Virus record (IMG/VR): IMGVR_UViG_3300036770_004143
Span: 1-64,000 of that record
Source: a virus
Reading direction: 5' to 3' (one strand)
Length of the DNA: 64,000 nucleotides
The translations under genes were made by a program, and so were the position numbers. Under the pieces are notes generated by a model. That model was not told the origin of the DNA and did not search any database. It was given only the letters and a program-made list of their open reading frames with translations. Shown here in pieces: positions 1 through 7,650 of this stretch; the stretch's first letter is position 1, and the number at the start of each line of letters is the position of its first letter.

Positions 1-238
1 AACAACTAATAGGTAATCCTTTTTCTTTACCAAAATTAATCCAGACTGGTGTTGATAGGCTGTAAAAACCCCTTGCCATATAATCTTCAAACTTAATAGC
101 AAACCCATCAATTTTTAAATATTCTTCCGCTTTATTTGCAATATCTTTAATCCTTTGCTCGGGGGTTTCATTTATATACCCCCTTGATAAGAAAAGCCTA
201 CTCTCATCATTTAACCAATAATATTTTTCTTTATTCAT
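1..238 (-). CDS. nrdA: Ribonucleotide reductase large subunit, N-terminal part (partial)
   Basis: Reading the minus strand from an ATG at 236-238 gives 79 residues that run off the window edge. They include LSTPVWINFGKEKGLPISC, the class I RNR large-subunit region around the first active-site cysteine (the final C of LPISC). The enzyme reduces ribonucleoside diphosphates to deoxy forms for DNA synthesis. The ORF begins just after the nrdB-like gene's 3' end (11 bp gap), so the order on the minus strand is nrdB then nrdA, as a reductase operon. The N-terminus has no obvious ATP-cone, so allosteric activity control may be absent; that is an inference from the short stretch before the STP motif. 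The rest of the gene lies outside the window. Confidence 0.85.
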   Translation of the reverse strand, partial: MNKEKYYWLNDESRLFLSRGYINETPEQRIKDIANKAEEYLKIDGFAIKFEDYMARGFYSLSTPVWINFGKEKGLPISC

Positions 239-249
239 TTTTTTGTTTT

Positions 250-1956
250 TTAAAATAAATCATCTTCTGTTATGCTCTTGCTCTTTTTATTATAATCAAC
301 TGATTTCTTATAAAAAAAATCTCCCTCCTTTGTTGATAAAATCTCCACATCAAACCATAATGTCTTCTCAATCTCTGTAAAATCAACTTCAAATACTGAT
401 TTCATCCCAATTCTATTTAATGAATTATTAAATCTATTTTGAATGAAATGTTTAATTGTATCTTTTGATAAAAAACTTAATTCACCATTCTCAAATATCC
501 AATCCAATATTCCACATTCAGCTGCATATGCTTTATGACAAGCTGACACAATCAACGCTTCAAATTCTTCGTCAAACCATTCTGGATTTTCTTCTTTGAT
601 AATGTTGATAAGTTCTGATCCAAAATTACCATGGATTTCTTCCTCCTTTGAGGTAGCTTCAACCACATTTGAAATACCTTTGAATAGATTTTTCTCCTTG
701 TTGAAGGACATCATAATCAAGAACTGACTAAATAAACTTACATGTTCAATAAACAAGGAAAATAATAATACAGACTTTGTGTACATTTTATTCTCTTTAC
801 TCCTTGTCCCATCTAAATATTTTGCCAAATAACTGATTCTATTCTTTATAGCAGGAATTTCAATAACAGTCTGGAACTCATTCTCCAATCCAAGAATTCT
901 TAATAATTGAGCATAAGCATCCTTATGACGAACTTCCGAGTTTCCTGAAATTAAAACTTTGTCATTATATCTAGTCACAATACATCCAGTAGGAACTGTA
1001 ACACAATAGATGTTACCATCATAATCTTCAATGGTAGGTTTATCAGTTATAGAAGAAAAGGTGTTAGTTTTTACAAAACTTACATTGTATATATCTTTAT
1101 CATTAGTTATATCAACTACATACCCAGCAAAAATACCTATAACTTGCAAATTATCTGCAAACAATTTACTAATAGTTTGGTGTTTAATAACATAATCACC
1201 ATTCTGAGTGTCACTATCAAGTTTAGACCCCTCCAATTTTGTTAATTCATAAATAAAAGAATTGCACCACTTTTCAGATTTATCTGATAAATCAATACAA
1301 TCAAAGTTTCCAATATTAATTTTATCATCCAAACTCAACTCATCCACACCCTCATTAACAAATTTACCAGAAAAAGGCAATTTCATATCACTACTAAATT
1401 TACCAATATCTTTTATAGCCTTCTTTATAATATTACCACTCCTTGTTTTGTAGTAGATATTATGGTTGGGGGTTAGTAATGCATTATATGTTTGGTTCTC
1501 AATCCTATGCATCTTTCCCTTGTAAGGTTCATTGATAATATTACTTGGTAAAACAGATGTCATTGTATTGGTTTCTAAATCATATTGAATAACCTCTGTA
1601 TTATTATCAATATCCTTAAAGTTAACCCAACCTTTTGGTGTTAATATTTCAGTTCCCTCACCATGACATTCGGCAAAAGTCATACCAACATCACCAATTT
1701 CAGTTATTGGCATCCTCTTATACAAGTCAGCCCAGAATGTTTTTACATTTACCTCAATTTGAGCAATTGCCAACATTGACCTTTTAATAACCTCCCTCTC
1801 CTCATTTGATATCTTTGTTTTATAATCATCAATATCAGTTGTGAAATTGAATTCAGAGTGTATCCAGTATGAGTGTCTAATTGCATCCTTATATGCTAAT
1901 AAGGATGGATATTCATAAGGCAAAATGTTTATCCTCTTTTCAAAAATGTTCTTCAT
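250..1956 (-). CDS. nrdB: Ribonucleotide reductase small subunit containing an in-frame intein
   Basis: The 568-aa product is a 325-aa class I R2 subunit (residues 1-96 and 340-568) interrupted by a 243-aa intein at residues 97-339. R2 makes the tyrosyl radical used by NrdA. In the extein the first EXXH diiron motif is EVRH (341-344), followed four residues later by Y348, which aligns with the radical tyrosine. FIEHVSL carries another ligand and EEEIHGNF holds the second EXXH. The intein sits immediately before the first EXXH, so the unspliced protein cannot form the metal site. The 325-aa extein length is like the short R2 proteins of Bacteroidetes. The start ATG at 1956 gives MKNIFEKRIN; a partial ATATTTAT motif lies upstream. 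nrdA follows. Confidence 0.9.
   Translation of the reverse strand: MKNIFEKRINILPYEYPSLLAYKDAIRHSYWIHSEFNFTTDIDDYKTKISNEEREVIKRSMLAIAQIEVNVKTFWADLYKRMPITEIGDVGMTFAECHGEGTEILTPKGWVNFKDIDNNTEVIQYDLETNTMTSVLPSNIINEPYKGKMHRIENQTYNALLTPNHNIYYKTRSGNIIKKAIKDIGKFSSDMKLPFSGKFVNEGVDELSLDDKINIGNFDCIDLSDKSEKWCNSFIYELTKLEGSKLDSDTQNGDYVIKHQTISKLFADNLQVIGIFAGYVVDITNDKDIYNVSFVKTNTFSSITDKPTIEDYDGNIYCVTVPTGCIVTRYNDKVLISGNSEVRHKDAYAQLLRILGLENEFQTVIEIPAIKNRISYLAKYLDGTRSKENKMYTKSVLLFSLFIEHVSLFSQFLIMMSFNKEKNLFKGISNVVEATSKEEEIHGNFGSELINIIKEENPEWFDEEFEALIVSACHKAYAAECGILDWIFENGELSFLSKDTIKHFIQNRFNNSLNRIGMKSVFEVDFTEIEKTLWFDVEILSTKEGDFFYKKSVDYNKKSKSITEDDLF
940..1668 (-). other. NrdB intein (cis-splicing, 243 aa)
   Basis: The intein starts at Cys97 (TGT, 1666-1668) with block A-like CHGEGTEILTPKGW, has block B as TPNHNIYY, and ends VTVPTGCIVTRYNDKVLISGN before Ser340 (codon 937-939) of the C-extein. 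The terminal Asn is preceded by Gly, not the usual His, a variation known in other phage inteins. At 243 aa it is longer than the ~140-aa minimum splicing domain but shorter than inteins with a full LAGLIDADG endonuclease. I see no LAGLIDADG or HNH motif in the ~100-aa middle section, so this is probably a mini-intein with an eroded or unrelated insert. Confidence 0.9.
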
Positions 1957-2033
1957 ATATTTTTTTTTATTGGTTAAGATAAATATGAAACCAGGTTATA
2001 AAAGTATTCAATTTTGATTATAAAATCAAATTT

Positions 2034-2492
2034 TTATAAAAAATTGTCATTGCTATTTTTCTTAACCAATAACTCCTTAATCCTTTCTTTCTTACGTTCC
2101 ACTTGTTGTTCCTCAAACCCTAGGAATGTTGCTGTTGTATCGGTATCAATTTCAAGCATTTCATTATCAAACTTGCAATTCTCAAACACAATACCATCTT
2201 TACCAATCCTTGACTTGGTTATTGCCACAGTTGCCAAATTCATCTCTTTCTGTTGCAAACTCTTTGCAATACTAATAATAACATGGCCAACCTGGGCTTT
2301 CTTTATTGACCCCCCCATTTGGTCATTTGTTACCACATTTGCAGAAATAGATGAGTTGTGTGTGTAAATGTCATTGGCATAAAACATATGGGTGTCATCA
2401 ACAGTAATGTCAATTGTATCCTCTTCACCTACCAATTCAATTGATTCAATTTCATCTAAAATAAAATCATTCTTGTTTAAAATTTGTTCCAT
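2034..2492 (-). CDS. gp41-like replicative helicase, C-terminal half with C-intein
   Basis: The 152-aa product has a 46-aa split-intein C-fragment (residues 1-46, ending MFYANDIYTHN) followed by a 106-aa C-extein starting SSISAN. The extein continues as the end of a DnaB/gp41 RecA-like helicase domain (VGHVIISIAKSLQQKEMNLA, then TKSRIGKDG). It would be joined by protein trans-splicing to the N-terminal half encoded at 3757-5082, giving a 457-aa helicase, close to T4 gp41 (475 aa). The C-intein resembles the characterised gp41-8 split intein in pattern (DEIESIELVGEEDTIDI). The start codon lies inside the 3' end of the endonuclease gene (26-bp overlap in another frame), so translation is probably coupled. 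Confidence 0.9.
   Translation of the reverse strand: MEQILNKNDFILDEIESIELVGEEDTIDITVDDTHMFYANDIYTHNSSISANVVTNDQMGGSIKKAQVGHVIISIAKSLQQKEMNLATVAITKSRIGKDGIVFENCKFDNEMLEIDTDTTATFLGFEEQQVERKKERIKELLVKKNSNDNFL
2355..2492 (-). other. Split intein, C-terminal fragment (Int-C)
   Basis: Forty-six residues, with block F/G ending in His-Asn (AAC codon at 2355-2357) and Ser as the +1 extein residue. The fragment begins with its own ATG and is a free N-terminus, which distinguishes a natural split intein from a frameshifted contiguous one. Confidence 0.9.
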
Positions 2493-3699
2493 TTTTTAAA
2501 AAATTTAAGCAGTTATTTATTACAAAATCTTTATTACTCATATATTCAGATTCCTTGACCCTTTTAACAATATAACCTTTTTTAACCAAAAAATCATCTC
2601 TATTGCTATCTATCTTTTTTTGTTCATCTTTTGAATGCCAGTAATCCCCATCAAATTCTATTATTTTATTACCTAATTTAAAATCAACACTTATTATAGT
2701 CATATTATTCTCCCAAACATAAAAAACATACTCATTATTTAGTTCGTAAAAATAACAATTTAACCTATCATCATTTTCTAATTTAGAAAAAATACCCCAA
2801 AATAAATCTTGTGAAATTTTTGAATACTTATCTTTGAATACAGAGATTTTTGCCATCAAAAATTCTTTATACTTAATCTCCCCATCAAATTCCCCGTATT
2901 TTTCAATAAAAAATTCTTTGCTTTGTGAAAATTTTATCTTGGATATAAAGTCATCATATCTAATTTTACCATCAATATCACCATATCTATCTATAAATGA
3001 GTTTAAAGTTGTTTTAACCATACTAACACAATACTCATTCCAAAATTTCAACCCCTCTGTCTCCCCATGTTTATCAATATAATATGTCAAACTAAACCTA
3101 TATGATTGCCTTTGATTCCTATCATACCATTTCTTATAACCTAATTCAACACCATATCTATTTTGATATTCAGGTAATGTCCTCCCATTCCTATATGGTC
3201 TAATTTTTTTGTTTTTAGCCATAGTTGCAATTTTGGAATTTAATGTGTTTTCCCATCTTTTTCTACCCTCTTCTTCGCCATATCTCTCTATTGCTGGTTT
3301 TAAGCCATATGAAACAGCTTTTTTATTTCTTTGTTCCCATTTTTTTGTGCCAAGATCAATTCCATATTTTTTTATAAAGTTATTTTTATCCATCTTAACT
3401 TTATCTTTATATTCATCTTGTTTTATTTTCCAATTATCCCCGTATCTTATTTTACAAGCATACTCACTAATGGCATCATTTTTTAACTTTCTAACAATAA
3501 CACCTAACCTACCTAACCATTTAGATTCAACATTGTTTAATATGAAATCACTTATATTTAGTAATCTATTTTTTATAGAATTAGTATCATAATATTCTAT
3601 AATTTTATAAATTTCACAATATTGATTTTTAGTTATCAAATGTTTAACTTCTTTAATTTTCTTATAATTAAGAAATTGTTCAATAGTAATTACCCCCAT
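2467..3699 (-). CDS. Free-standing Vsr-like homing endonuclease in the fractured helicase gene
   Basis: The 410-aa protein has six degenerate repeats of the form (K/R)YGxxxGxxKWxxR between about residues 110 and 285 (for example KYGIDLGTKKWEQR and RYGVELGYKKWYDR), probably a repeated DNA-binding module. It ends in a nuclease core with VDFKLGNKIIEFDGDYWH, then RDDFLVKKGYIVKRVKESE. That core matches the EDxHD/Vsr-like nucleases known in fractured phage genes. It lies between the two half-genes of the helicase and is presumably the element that spread or fixed the split. Its ATG (3697-3699) is buried in one arm of an 11-bp inverted repeat. Its 3' end overlaps the C-half gene by 26 bp. Target specificity cannot be read from the sequence. 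Confidence 0.8.
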   Translation of the reverse strand: MGVITIEQFLNYKKIKEVKHLITKNQYCEIYKIIEYYDTNSIKNRLLNISDFILNNVESKWLGRLGVIVRKLKNDAISEYACKIRYGDNWKIKQDEYKDKVKMDKNNFIKKYGIDLGTKKWEQRNKKAVSYGLKPAIERYGEEEGRKRWENTLNSKIATMAKNKKIRPYRNGRTLPEYQNRYGVELGYKKWYDRNQRQSYRFSLTYYIDKHGETEGLKFWNEYCVSMVKTTLNSFIDRYGDIDGKIRYDDFISKIKFSQSKEFFIEKYGEFDGEIKYKEFLMAKISVFKDKYSKISQDLFWGIFSKLENDDRLNCYFYELNNEYVFYVWENNMTIISVDFKLGNKIIEFDGDYWHSKDEQKKIDSNRDDFLVKKGYIVKRVKESEYMSNKDFVINNCLNFLKNGTNFKQE

Positions 3700-3751
3700 C
3701 TAATTTTATTTTAATATAAATATCACAAATGTTAAATAAGTTAGATGGGGG
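3693..3751 (-). promoter_or_regulatory. Hairpin sequestering the endonuclease start codon
   Basis: An 11-bp perfect inverted repeat, CCCCCATCTAA at 3693-3703 and TTAGATGGGGG at 3741-3751, is separated by 37 nt. In minus-strand mRNA coming from the helicase half-gene, the 3' arm contains the endonuclease AUG and would be paired. The candidate phage promoter motif at 3714-3723 lies in the loop, so a transcript starting there would lack the 5' arm and leave the AUG free. Confidence 0.75.
3714..3723 (-). promoter_or_regulatory. Candidate phage late promoter motif (endonuclease)
   Basis: The minus strand reads ATATTTATAT, 14 nt before the endonuclease ATG and inside the loop of the start-codon hairpin. 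The same 10-mer, in the same orientation, precedes several other genes in the window. Confidence 0.5.
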
Positions 3752-3756
3752 CACAA

Positions 3757-5082
3757 TTATTTTTTAATAAAAAGTGTATTACCAACAGACAATCCACTGT
3801 CAATGGATAAGAAACCCCCACCTAATGTTGGAAATTTGTGTTTTGCTGACACTTTTATTTCCTTTCCATTTTTTGTCTTAATTCTATAAACAGGCTGTTT
3901 CTCAATAGGGAATACATAACTAATTTCTTTATATCCTTTATGTGTTAGAATATTATCTCCAACAACAACATCCTTTATTTGAATCAATCCTTTATTCTCA
4001 ATATCCACAATAGTATCTAAAGAAACACAGCGATTTCCTTGTGTACCTAACCATCCAGCAATATTTAATTCATGACACATAGCCTCAAAGTGTCTAATAA
4101 CTGATCCTTCATTCTTCCACTCATCATTACCTTGTCTATCTGGAACAACACAATCAATATAATCCAAAACAACCAAATCAAGTTTAATACCATCAGCAAT
4201 AATCTTTCTAATTTGATTCTTAATTTGATTCATTGTCAATGTGTCAGATGGCAATTTCTTTAAAATCAACTTATTTGTATGAGTTTCTTTTATATTATTA
4301 ACAGTTTCATAAACAACATCCTTATGATTTGGTAATTCATCTGGGGATATTTTTGTCCAAAGAGTAATGTGTTTTCTCTGAATAATTTTTGGATTATCTT
4401 CAAAAAAGATATGTAGAACATTATAATTGTTATTGAATGCTGTGTTTGCAACCAAGGTCAATAGAGTTGATTTACCAATACCTGGACCTGCAAATATAAT
4501 ACCAACCTCACCTTTGGCTAACCCCCCCTTTAAGAGAACGTCTATGCCCTTTACACCCATTGGTATGGGGTGTCTATAATCCTCATCCAATACACCCACC
4601 AAGTCATTAAAAACCTCAAAACCGTTTGATTCCTTAACACCAACTTGCAAGGCATATCTTAATAACTCCTCAAGTTGATCATAAGATTCAAAGTCACCCT
4701 CATTAATGACTTTCTGTGCCTTTTCCAAAACAATCTTAACTTCTTCTTGTTTGCAGAATTTAAGTGCTTTTTCTTGAACAAGTTCAACACCATCTAATGG
4801 CGCTGAACTTATTTTAGTTATAGTGTCAATCACAATCTTCAATGCCAATTCTTGTGATATTTCAGATTTGGCAATCATATTTAGTGTTTCAAAGTTTGGG
4901 GCTGCATCATATTTCTTATGATACTCCTTAATCATTTGTATGATTAACTTAAAATACTTATTCTCAAAATAAGATATTTTAATAAAATCTAATATGGCTC
5001 TTGCAAATTCCTTATCTAAAATAATCTGATTGATTAATTGCAACTGGAACGTCTGACCCAGGTAATCAAAATTCTTTGACAT
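3757..5082 (-). CDS. gp41-like replicative helicase, N-terminal half with N-intein
   Basis: The 441-aa product carries 351 aa of a DnaB/gp41-family helicase and a 90-aa split-intein N-fragment. The Walker A motif is GPGIGKST (around residue 197), Walker B is LVVLDYIDC, and the extein ends WLGTQGNR just before Cys352 (codon 4027-4029). This is the usual position for gp41 split inteins, in the motif H3/QxxR region. The intein N-part begins CVSLDTIVDI and contains VYRIKTKNGKEIKVSAKHKF (block B). It ends at SVGNTLFIKK followed by a stop, so no splicing is possible in cis. The ring helicase unwinds DNA at the fork; activity requires trans-splicing with the product of 2034-2492. Confidence 0.92.
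   Translation of the reverse strand: MSKNFDYLGQTFQLQLINQIILDKEFARAILDFIKISYFENKYFKLIIQMIKEYHKKYDAAPNFETLNMIAKSEISQELALKIVIDTITKISSAPLDGVELVQEKALKFCKQEEVKIVLEKAQKVINEGDFESYDQLEELLRYALQVGVKESNGFEVFNDLVGVLDEDYRHPIPMGVKGIDVLLKGGLAKGEVGIIFAGPGIGKSTLLTLVANTAFNNNYNVLHIFFEDNPKIIQRKHITLWTKISPDELPNHKDVVYETVNNIKETHTNKLILKKLPSDTLTMNQIKNQIRKIIADGIKLDLVVLDYIDCVVPDRQGNDEWKNEGSVIRHFEAMCHELNIAGWLGTQGNRCVSLDTIVDIENKGLIQIKDVVVGDNILTHKGYKEISYVFPIEKQPVYRIKTKNGKEIKVSAKHKFPTLGGGFLSIDSGLSVGNTLFIKK
3760..4029 (-). other. Split intein, N-terminal fragment (Int-N)
   Basis: Ninety residues starting with the nucleophilic Cys. The SAKHKFPT block B and the SGLSVGNTLF end closely parallel the known gp41-8 N-intein. A stop codon follows directly. 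Confidence 0.9.
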
Positions 5083-5093
5083 AAAAATAAAGA

Positions 5094-5552
5094 TTAATGG
5101 TTAGATAATAAATTTTTCTCTAAATACTGATGTGTTAAGTTTTGGTTGATTAGGATATTTGTCAAATCCTTCAATGAATCTTTAATGAAATGGCGAATAT
5201 CAACAGTATATCTAACCTTTGGTGGATATAACTTCCCATCAACTATTCTATGGGATACAACTTGGTCTCCAATTTTTACATAAATGTTGAATAATTCAGC
5301 TTCATCTGTTGATGAGGTCTCCATAATTGAAGGGTCATACAAAATACTCTCTTTGTTCTCAACAAGATACCCAATTGATTTCATCTTTAAGTATTGTGTC
5401 AAATCCTCTGAAAAATACTTGACAAACTCATAGAGTTCAAAAGAATCCTTAGCATCAGGATTGATACCCTTAATGTTTAAAAACCTCTGAACAATAATGT
5501 TGTTGTTCAATGTTAGCAAAAACTCCACCTTTGTTGTTTCACTCTGTCTCAT
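5094..5552 (-). CDS. Conserved replication-region protein of unknown function
   Basis: A 152-aa protein, not recognised. It is predicted soluble, of mixed charge, with no signal peptide or membrane segment. It lies in the replication operon, 11 bp before the helicase N-half and 17 bp after RNase H. The equivalent place in other T4-like genomes is variable. The reading frame is supported by its position in a tight same-strand operon and by normal amino-acid composition. The C-terminal part is rich in Ile, Leu and Asn and may form helices (HFIKDSLKDLTNILINQ). Confidence 0.6.
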   Translation of the reverse strand: MRQSETTKVEFLLTLNNNIIVQRFLNIKGINPDAKDSFELYEFVKYFSEDLTQYLKMKSIGYLVENKESILYDPSIMETSSTDEAELFNIYVKIGDQVVSHRIVDGKLYPPKVRYTVDIRHFIKDSLKDLTNILINQNLTHQYLEKNLLSNH

Positions 5553-5569
5553 AATAGTTTTTTTTGTTG

Positions 5570-6568
5570 TTAAAATTTTTTCTCTTTTCTACTTAATTTC
5601 ATAAATGGCTTAACAAAATCAACCCAAGCATCATCCCTTTTTGGTAAGAATTTAAAAAACCCATCATCCCTCATTAACTTCAATAAGTTTGTATAACTCC
5701 TATCAGTTGGGTCTAATCTCTCACTATAAATTTCATAAACCATTGTCTTGCCTTCATCTGTGATTAACGGATTTCTTAAATCAATTATTTTTCCTGTCTT
5801 CTCAAAAAACTCATCCCCAACCAAACCAGATTTGCTAATTCCAGATAATAGATTACTCAATGTCTTGCTCTTTGTTTTTTCAAACAATACTTTTGCCTCA
5901 TCTAAAACTTCTTGTAAGGTATAATCTCTCTTATCAAAATTAGGAAAAAATGTCTTTAATTTCTTCTCACCAAAATTTGTGATGCCATAAATGTTGTCAG
6001 ATGTATCACCAATCAATACTTTGTAAAGATAAACATTATTATGCGGAATATCAATGTTTTTGAAATGAATTAAATCCCCTTTTTTGGAATATGTTTTTGA
6101 TACAGGGGAAAATAACATAACATTCTCACCAATCAACTGGGTCAAATCCTTATCCCCAGAAAAAATAATCATATTCTCATCCTTTGCAATATGAGTGTAT
6201 TGTGCAATCAAATCATCTGCCTCATTTTGGTCAACTTGGCATTGTCTTACAAAAACTTCCTCAAGATATTCTTTAACCCTTTCCCTTTGGTATAGGTAAG
6301 ATTCATATTTATGATCATCCAAAGAAATTCTACGATTCTCTTTGTATCTTGGATAGATGTTTTTTCTTATTAGTGAGTTTTCATTCCCATCCCAGAATAC
6401 AACAACTTTATCATGATTATGTTTCTCAAGAAATAATCTAATTGTATTTAGAAAATGGAAAACCCCACCAATATGTTTGCCTTCAGAATAAAATTCACGA
6501 ACGCCATGAAAACCAATTGTAAATAAATTGTTTCCATCTATTAGTAGGGTTTTCTTCATATTATTCAA
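5570..6568 (-). CDS. rnh: RNase H / 5'-3' exonuclease of the FEN family
   Basis: The 332-aa protein is of T4 RNase H type and removes RNA primers and flaps during lagging-strand synthesis. It starts with the metal-site motif LLIDGNNLF, then VVVFWDGNENSLIRK. It has the acidic pair NEADDLIAQY, the third acidic motif IIFSGDKDLTQLI, and the helix-hairpin-helix entry KVLIGDTSDNIYGI. All core Asp/Glu positions of the PIN/FEN fold are present. Two starts are possible: ATG at 6568, overlapping uvsX by 8 bp, or ATG at 6559, giving MKKTLLIDGNN one base after the uvsX stop. The second begins closer to the conserved domain. It belongs to the uvsX-rnh-helicase operon. Confidence 0.88.
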   Translation of the reverse strand: MNNMKKTLLIDGNNLFTIGFHGVREFYSEGKHIGGVFHFLNTIRLFLEKHNHDKVVVFWDGNENSLIRKNIYPRYKENRRISLDDHKYESYLYQRERVKEYLEEVFVRQCQVDQNEADDLIAQYTHIAKDENMIIFSGDKDLTQLIGENVMLFSPVSKTYSKKGDLIHFKNIDIPHNNVYLYKVLIGDTSDNIYGITNFGEKKLKTFFPNFDKRDYTLQEVLDEAKVLFEKTKSKTLSNLLSGISKSGLVGDEFFEKTGKIIDLRNPLITDEGKTMVYEIYSERLDPTDRSYTNLLKLMRDDGFFKFLPKRDDAWVDFVKPFMKLSRKEKKF

Positions 6569-7565
6569 AAATTATAGTTTCCTCTTCTTCCTTTTCAGAA
6601 AAAGTAATATCCCCATCCCCAGATAAAATACCATTCCAGTATTGAGAATATTCTTTCTTATACTTTTCAATGGATTCCTTTGTATCTGGCAAATAACCTT
6701 GTGGAACCGCCAATATCTTTCCATCTTTATATGCTATACCAGTGACATGGTTCTTCAATATGGATACTTTTGTCCTAATTGCATAGGAAACAGTCCTTCC
6801 ATTCTTTGTTGCTGTTATATGGTTAATACCAGCATTCTTCTGATTTCCAAATAAGAATATTAATGAAGATGCCAACCATAAAGCCTCACCACCTTTTGCT
6901 TTGATTGTTGGTTGTCCAAATGGCGAATCTGGTAATTCTACCCAAGGTTGATTGATTACTACCATTGTGTTATGGTAGGGGTATTCTTCTTTCTTTGATT
7001 TTGAAATCCTTGAATGTAATCCCATTCCAACCTTATCTGCAAGAACTGCTGCATTATGCATTTTACCCCCCTTGCCATCATAAGTCATCTTGCAAGGTAT
7101 TGATCCAATACTATCAATTAAGAATAAAACAGAATATGGTAAATCCCCCTTTTCCTGGGCATCCAGAATCTCATTGATGAAATCTGTCATCTGTTCAATA
7201 TAATCAAATGAATCATTAAAGATAAAATCACCATCCCATTCACCCTCATCATTAAGTTCAGCATTCAATCCCAATTCAACAGCATGGGTCCAATTCCACT
7301 TCTTTTCTGTAATAATGAATATAGGTAAATGACCTTTCTTTTGGGCGTCGGCTGCTGCCAATATCATTGCTGTTGTCTTACTTGTATTGGAATGTCCTAA
7401 GAACATATTAATACCACCCATTACTGGACCAGGAACACCACAAGCATTATAAAAAGCATCACCACATGAATAATAATCCTCTGGTTTATATTTTGTTTTT
7501 GTAGAAAACTTTTCCTTGATAGCATCCACACTGGTTTTTGCTACCTTTTTCTTTATTCCTGCCAT
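6561..7565 (-). CDS. uvsX: UvsX-like RecA-family recombinase
   Basis: A 334-aa strand-exchange protein that coats ssDNA and drives recombination-dependent replication, working with gp32 and the helicase. The Walker A-like motif is GHSNTSKTT (around residue 57). The Walker B region is VLFLIDSIGSI, and MVVINQPWVE plus KAKGGEALWLASSLIF match the L1/L2 area of T4-like UvsX. The C-terminus is strongly acidic (SEKEEEETIIFE), as is common for regulatory tails of recombinases. The start ATG at 7565 follows a long intergenic hairpin; the gene stops 1-8 bp from rnh, suggesting one transcript. Confidence 0.9.
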   Translation of the reverse strand: MAGIKKKVAKTSVDAIKEKFSTKTKYKPEDYYSCGDAFYNACGVPGPVMGGINMFLGHSNTSKTTAMILAAADAQKKGHLPIFIITEKKWNWTHAVELGLNAELNDEGEWDGDFIFNDSFDYIEQMTDFINEILDAQEKGDLPYSVLFLIDSIGSIPCKMTYDGKGGKMHNAAVLADKVGMGLHSRISKSKKEEYPYHNTMVVINQPWVELPDSPFGQPTIKAKGGEALWLASSLIFLFGNQKNAGINHITATKNGRTVSYAIRTKVSILKNHVTGIAYKDGKILAVPQGYLPDTKESIEKYKKEYSQYWNGILSGDGDITFSEKEEEETIIFE

Positions 7566-7582
7566 ATATTTTTTTTGATTTT

Positions 7583-7643
7583 AAAAGAGAGATTTTTTGC
7601 TCAAAGTATTGTTTTATGGTACTTTTTGCAAAAAATCTCTTTT
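7583..7643 (-). promoter_or_regulatory. Long stem-loop between gp32 and uvsX
   Basis: GAGATTTTTTGC (7589-7600) pairs perfectly with GCAAAAAATCTC (7628-7639). The stem extends outwards by AAAAGA/TCTTTT after a 2-nt bulge, and an inner stem AAAGTA/TACTTT (7603-7608 with 7620-7625) closes an 11-nt loop. It lies between the gp32 stop and the uvsX start and could be a partial terminator or an mRNA-stabilising structure that sets gp32 above uvsX levels. Confidence 0.55.
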
Positions 7644-7650
7644 AGGTTAA

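Noticed and set aside
2034-5082. Helicase gene broken by mutation or sequencing error
   Set aside because: Both fragments carry complete intein blocks, a start and a stop in the right places, and an intact endonuclease lies between them.
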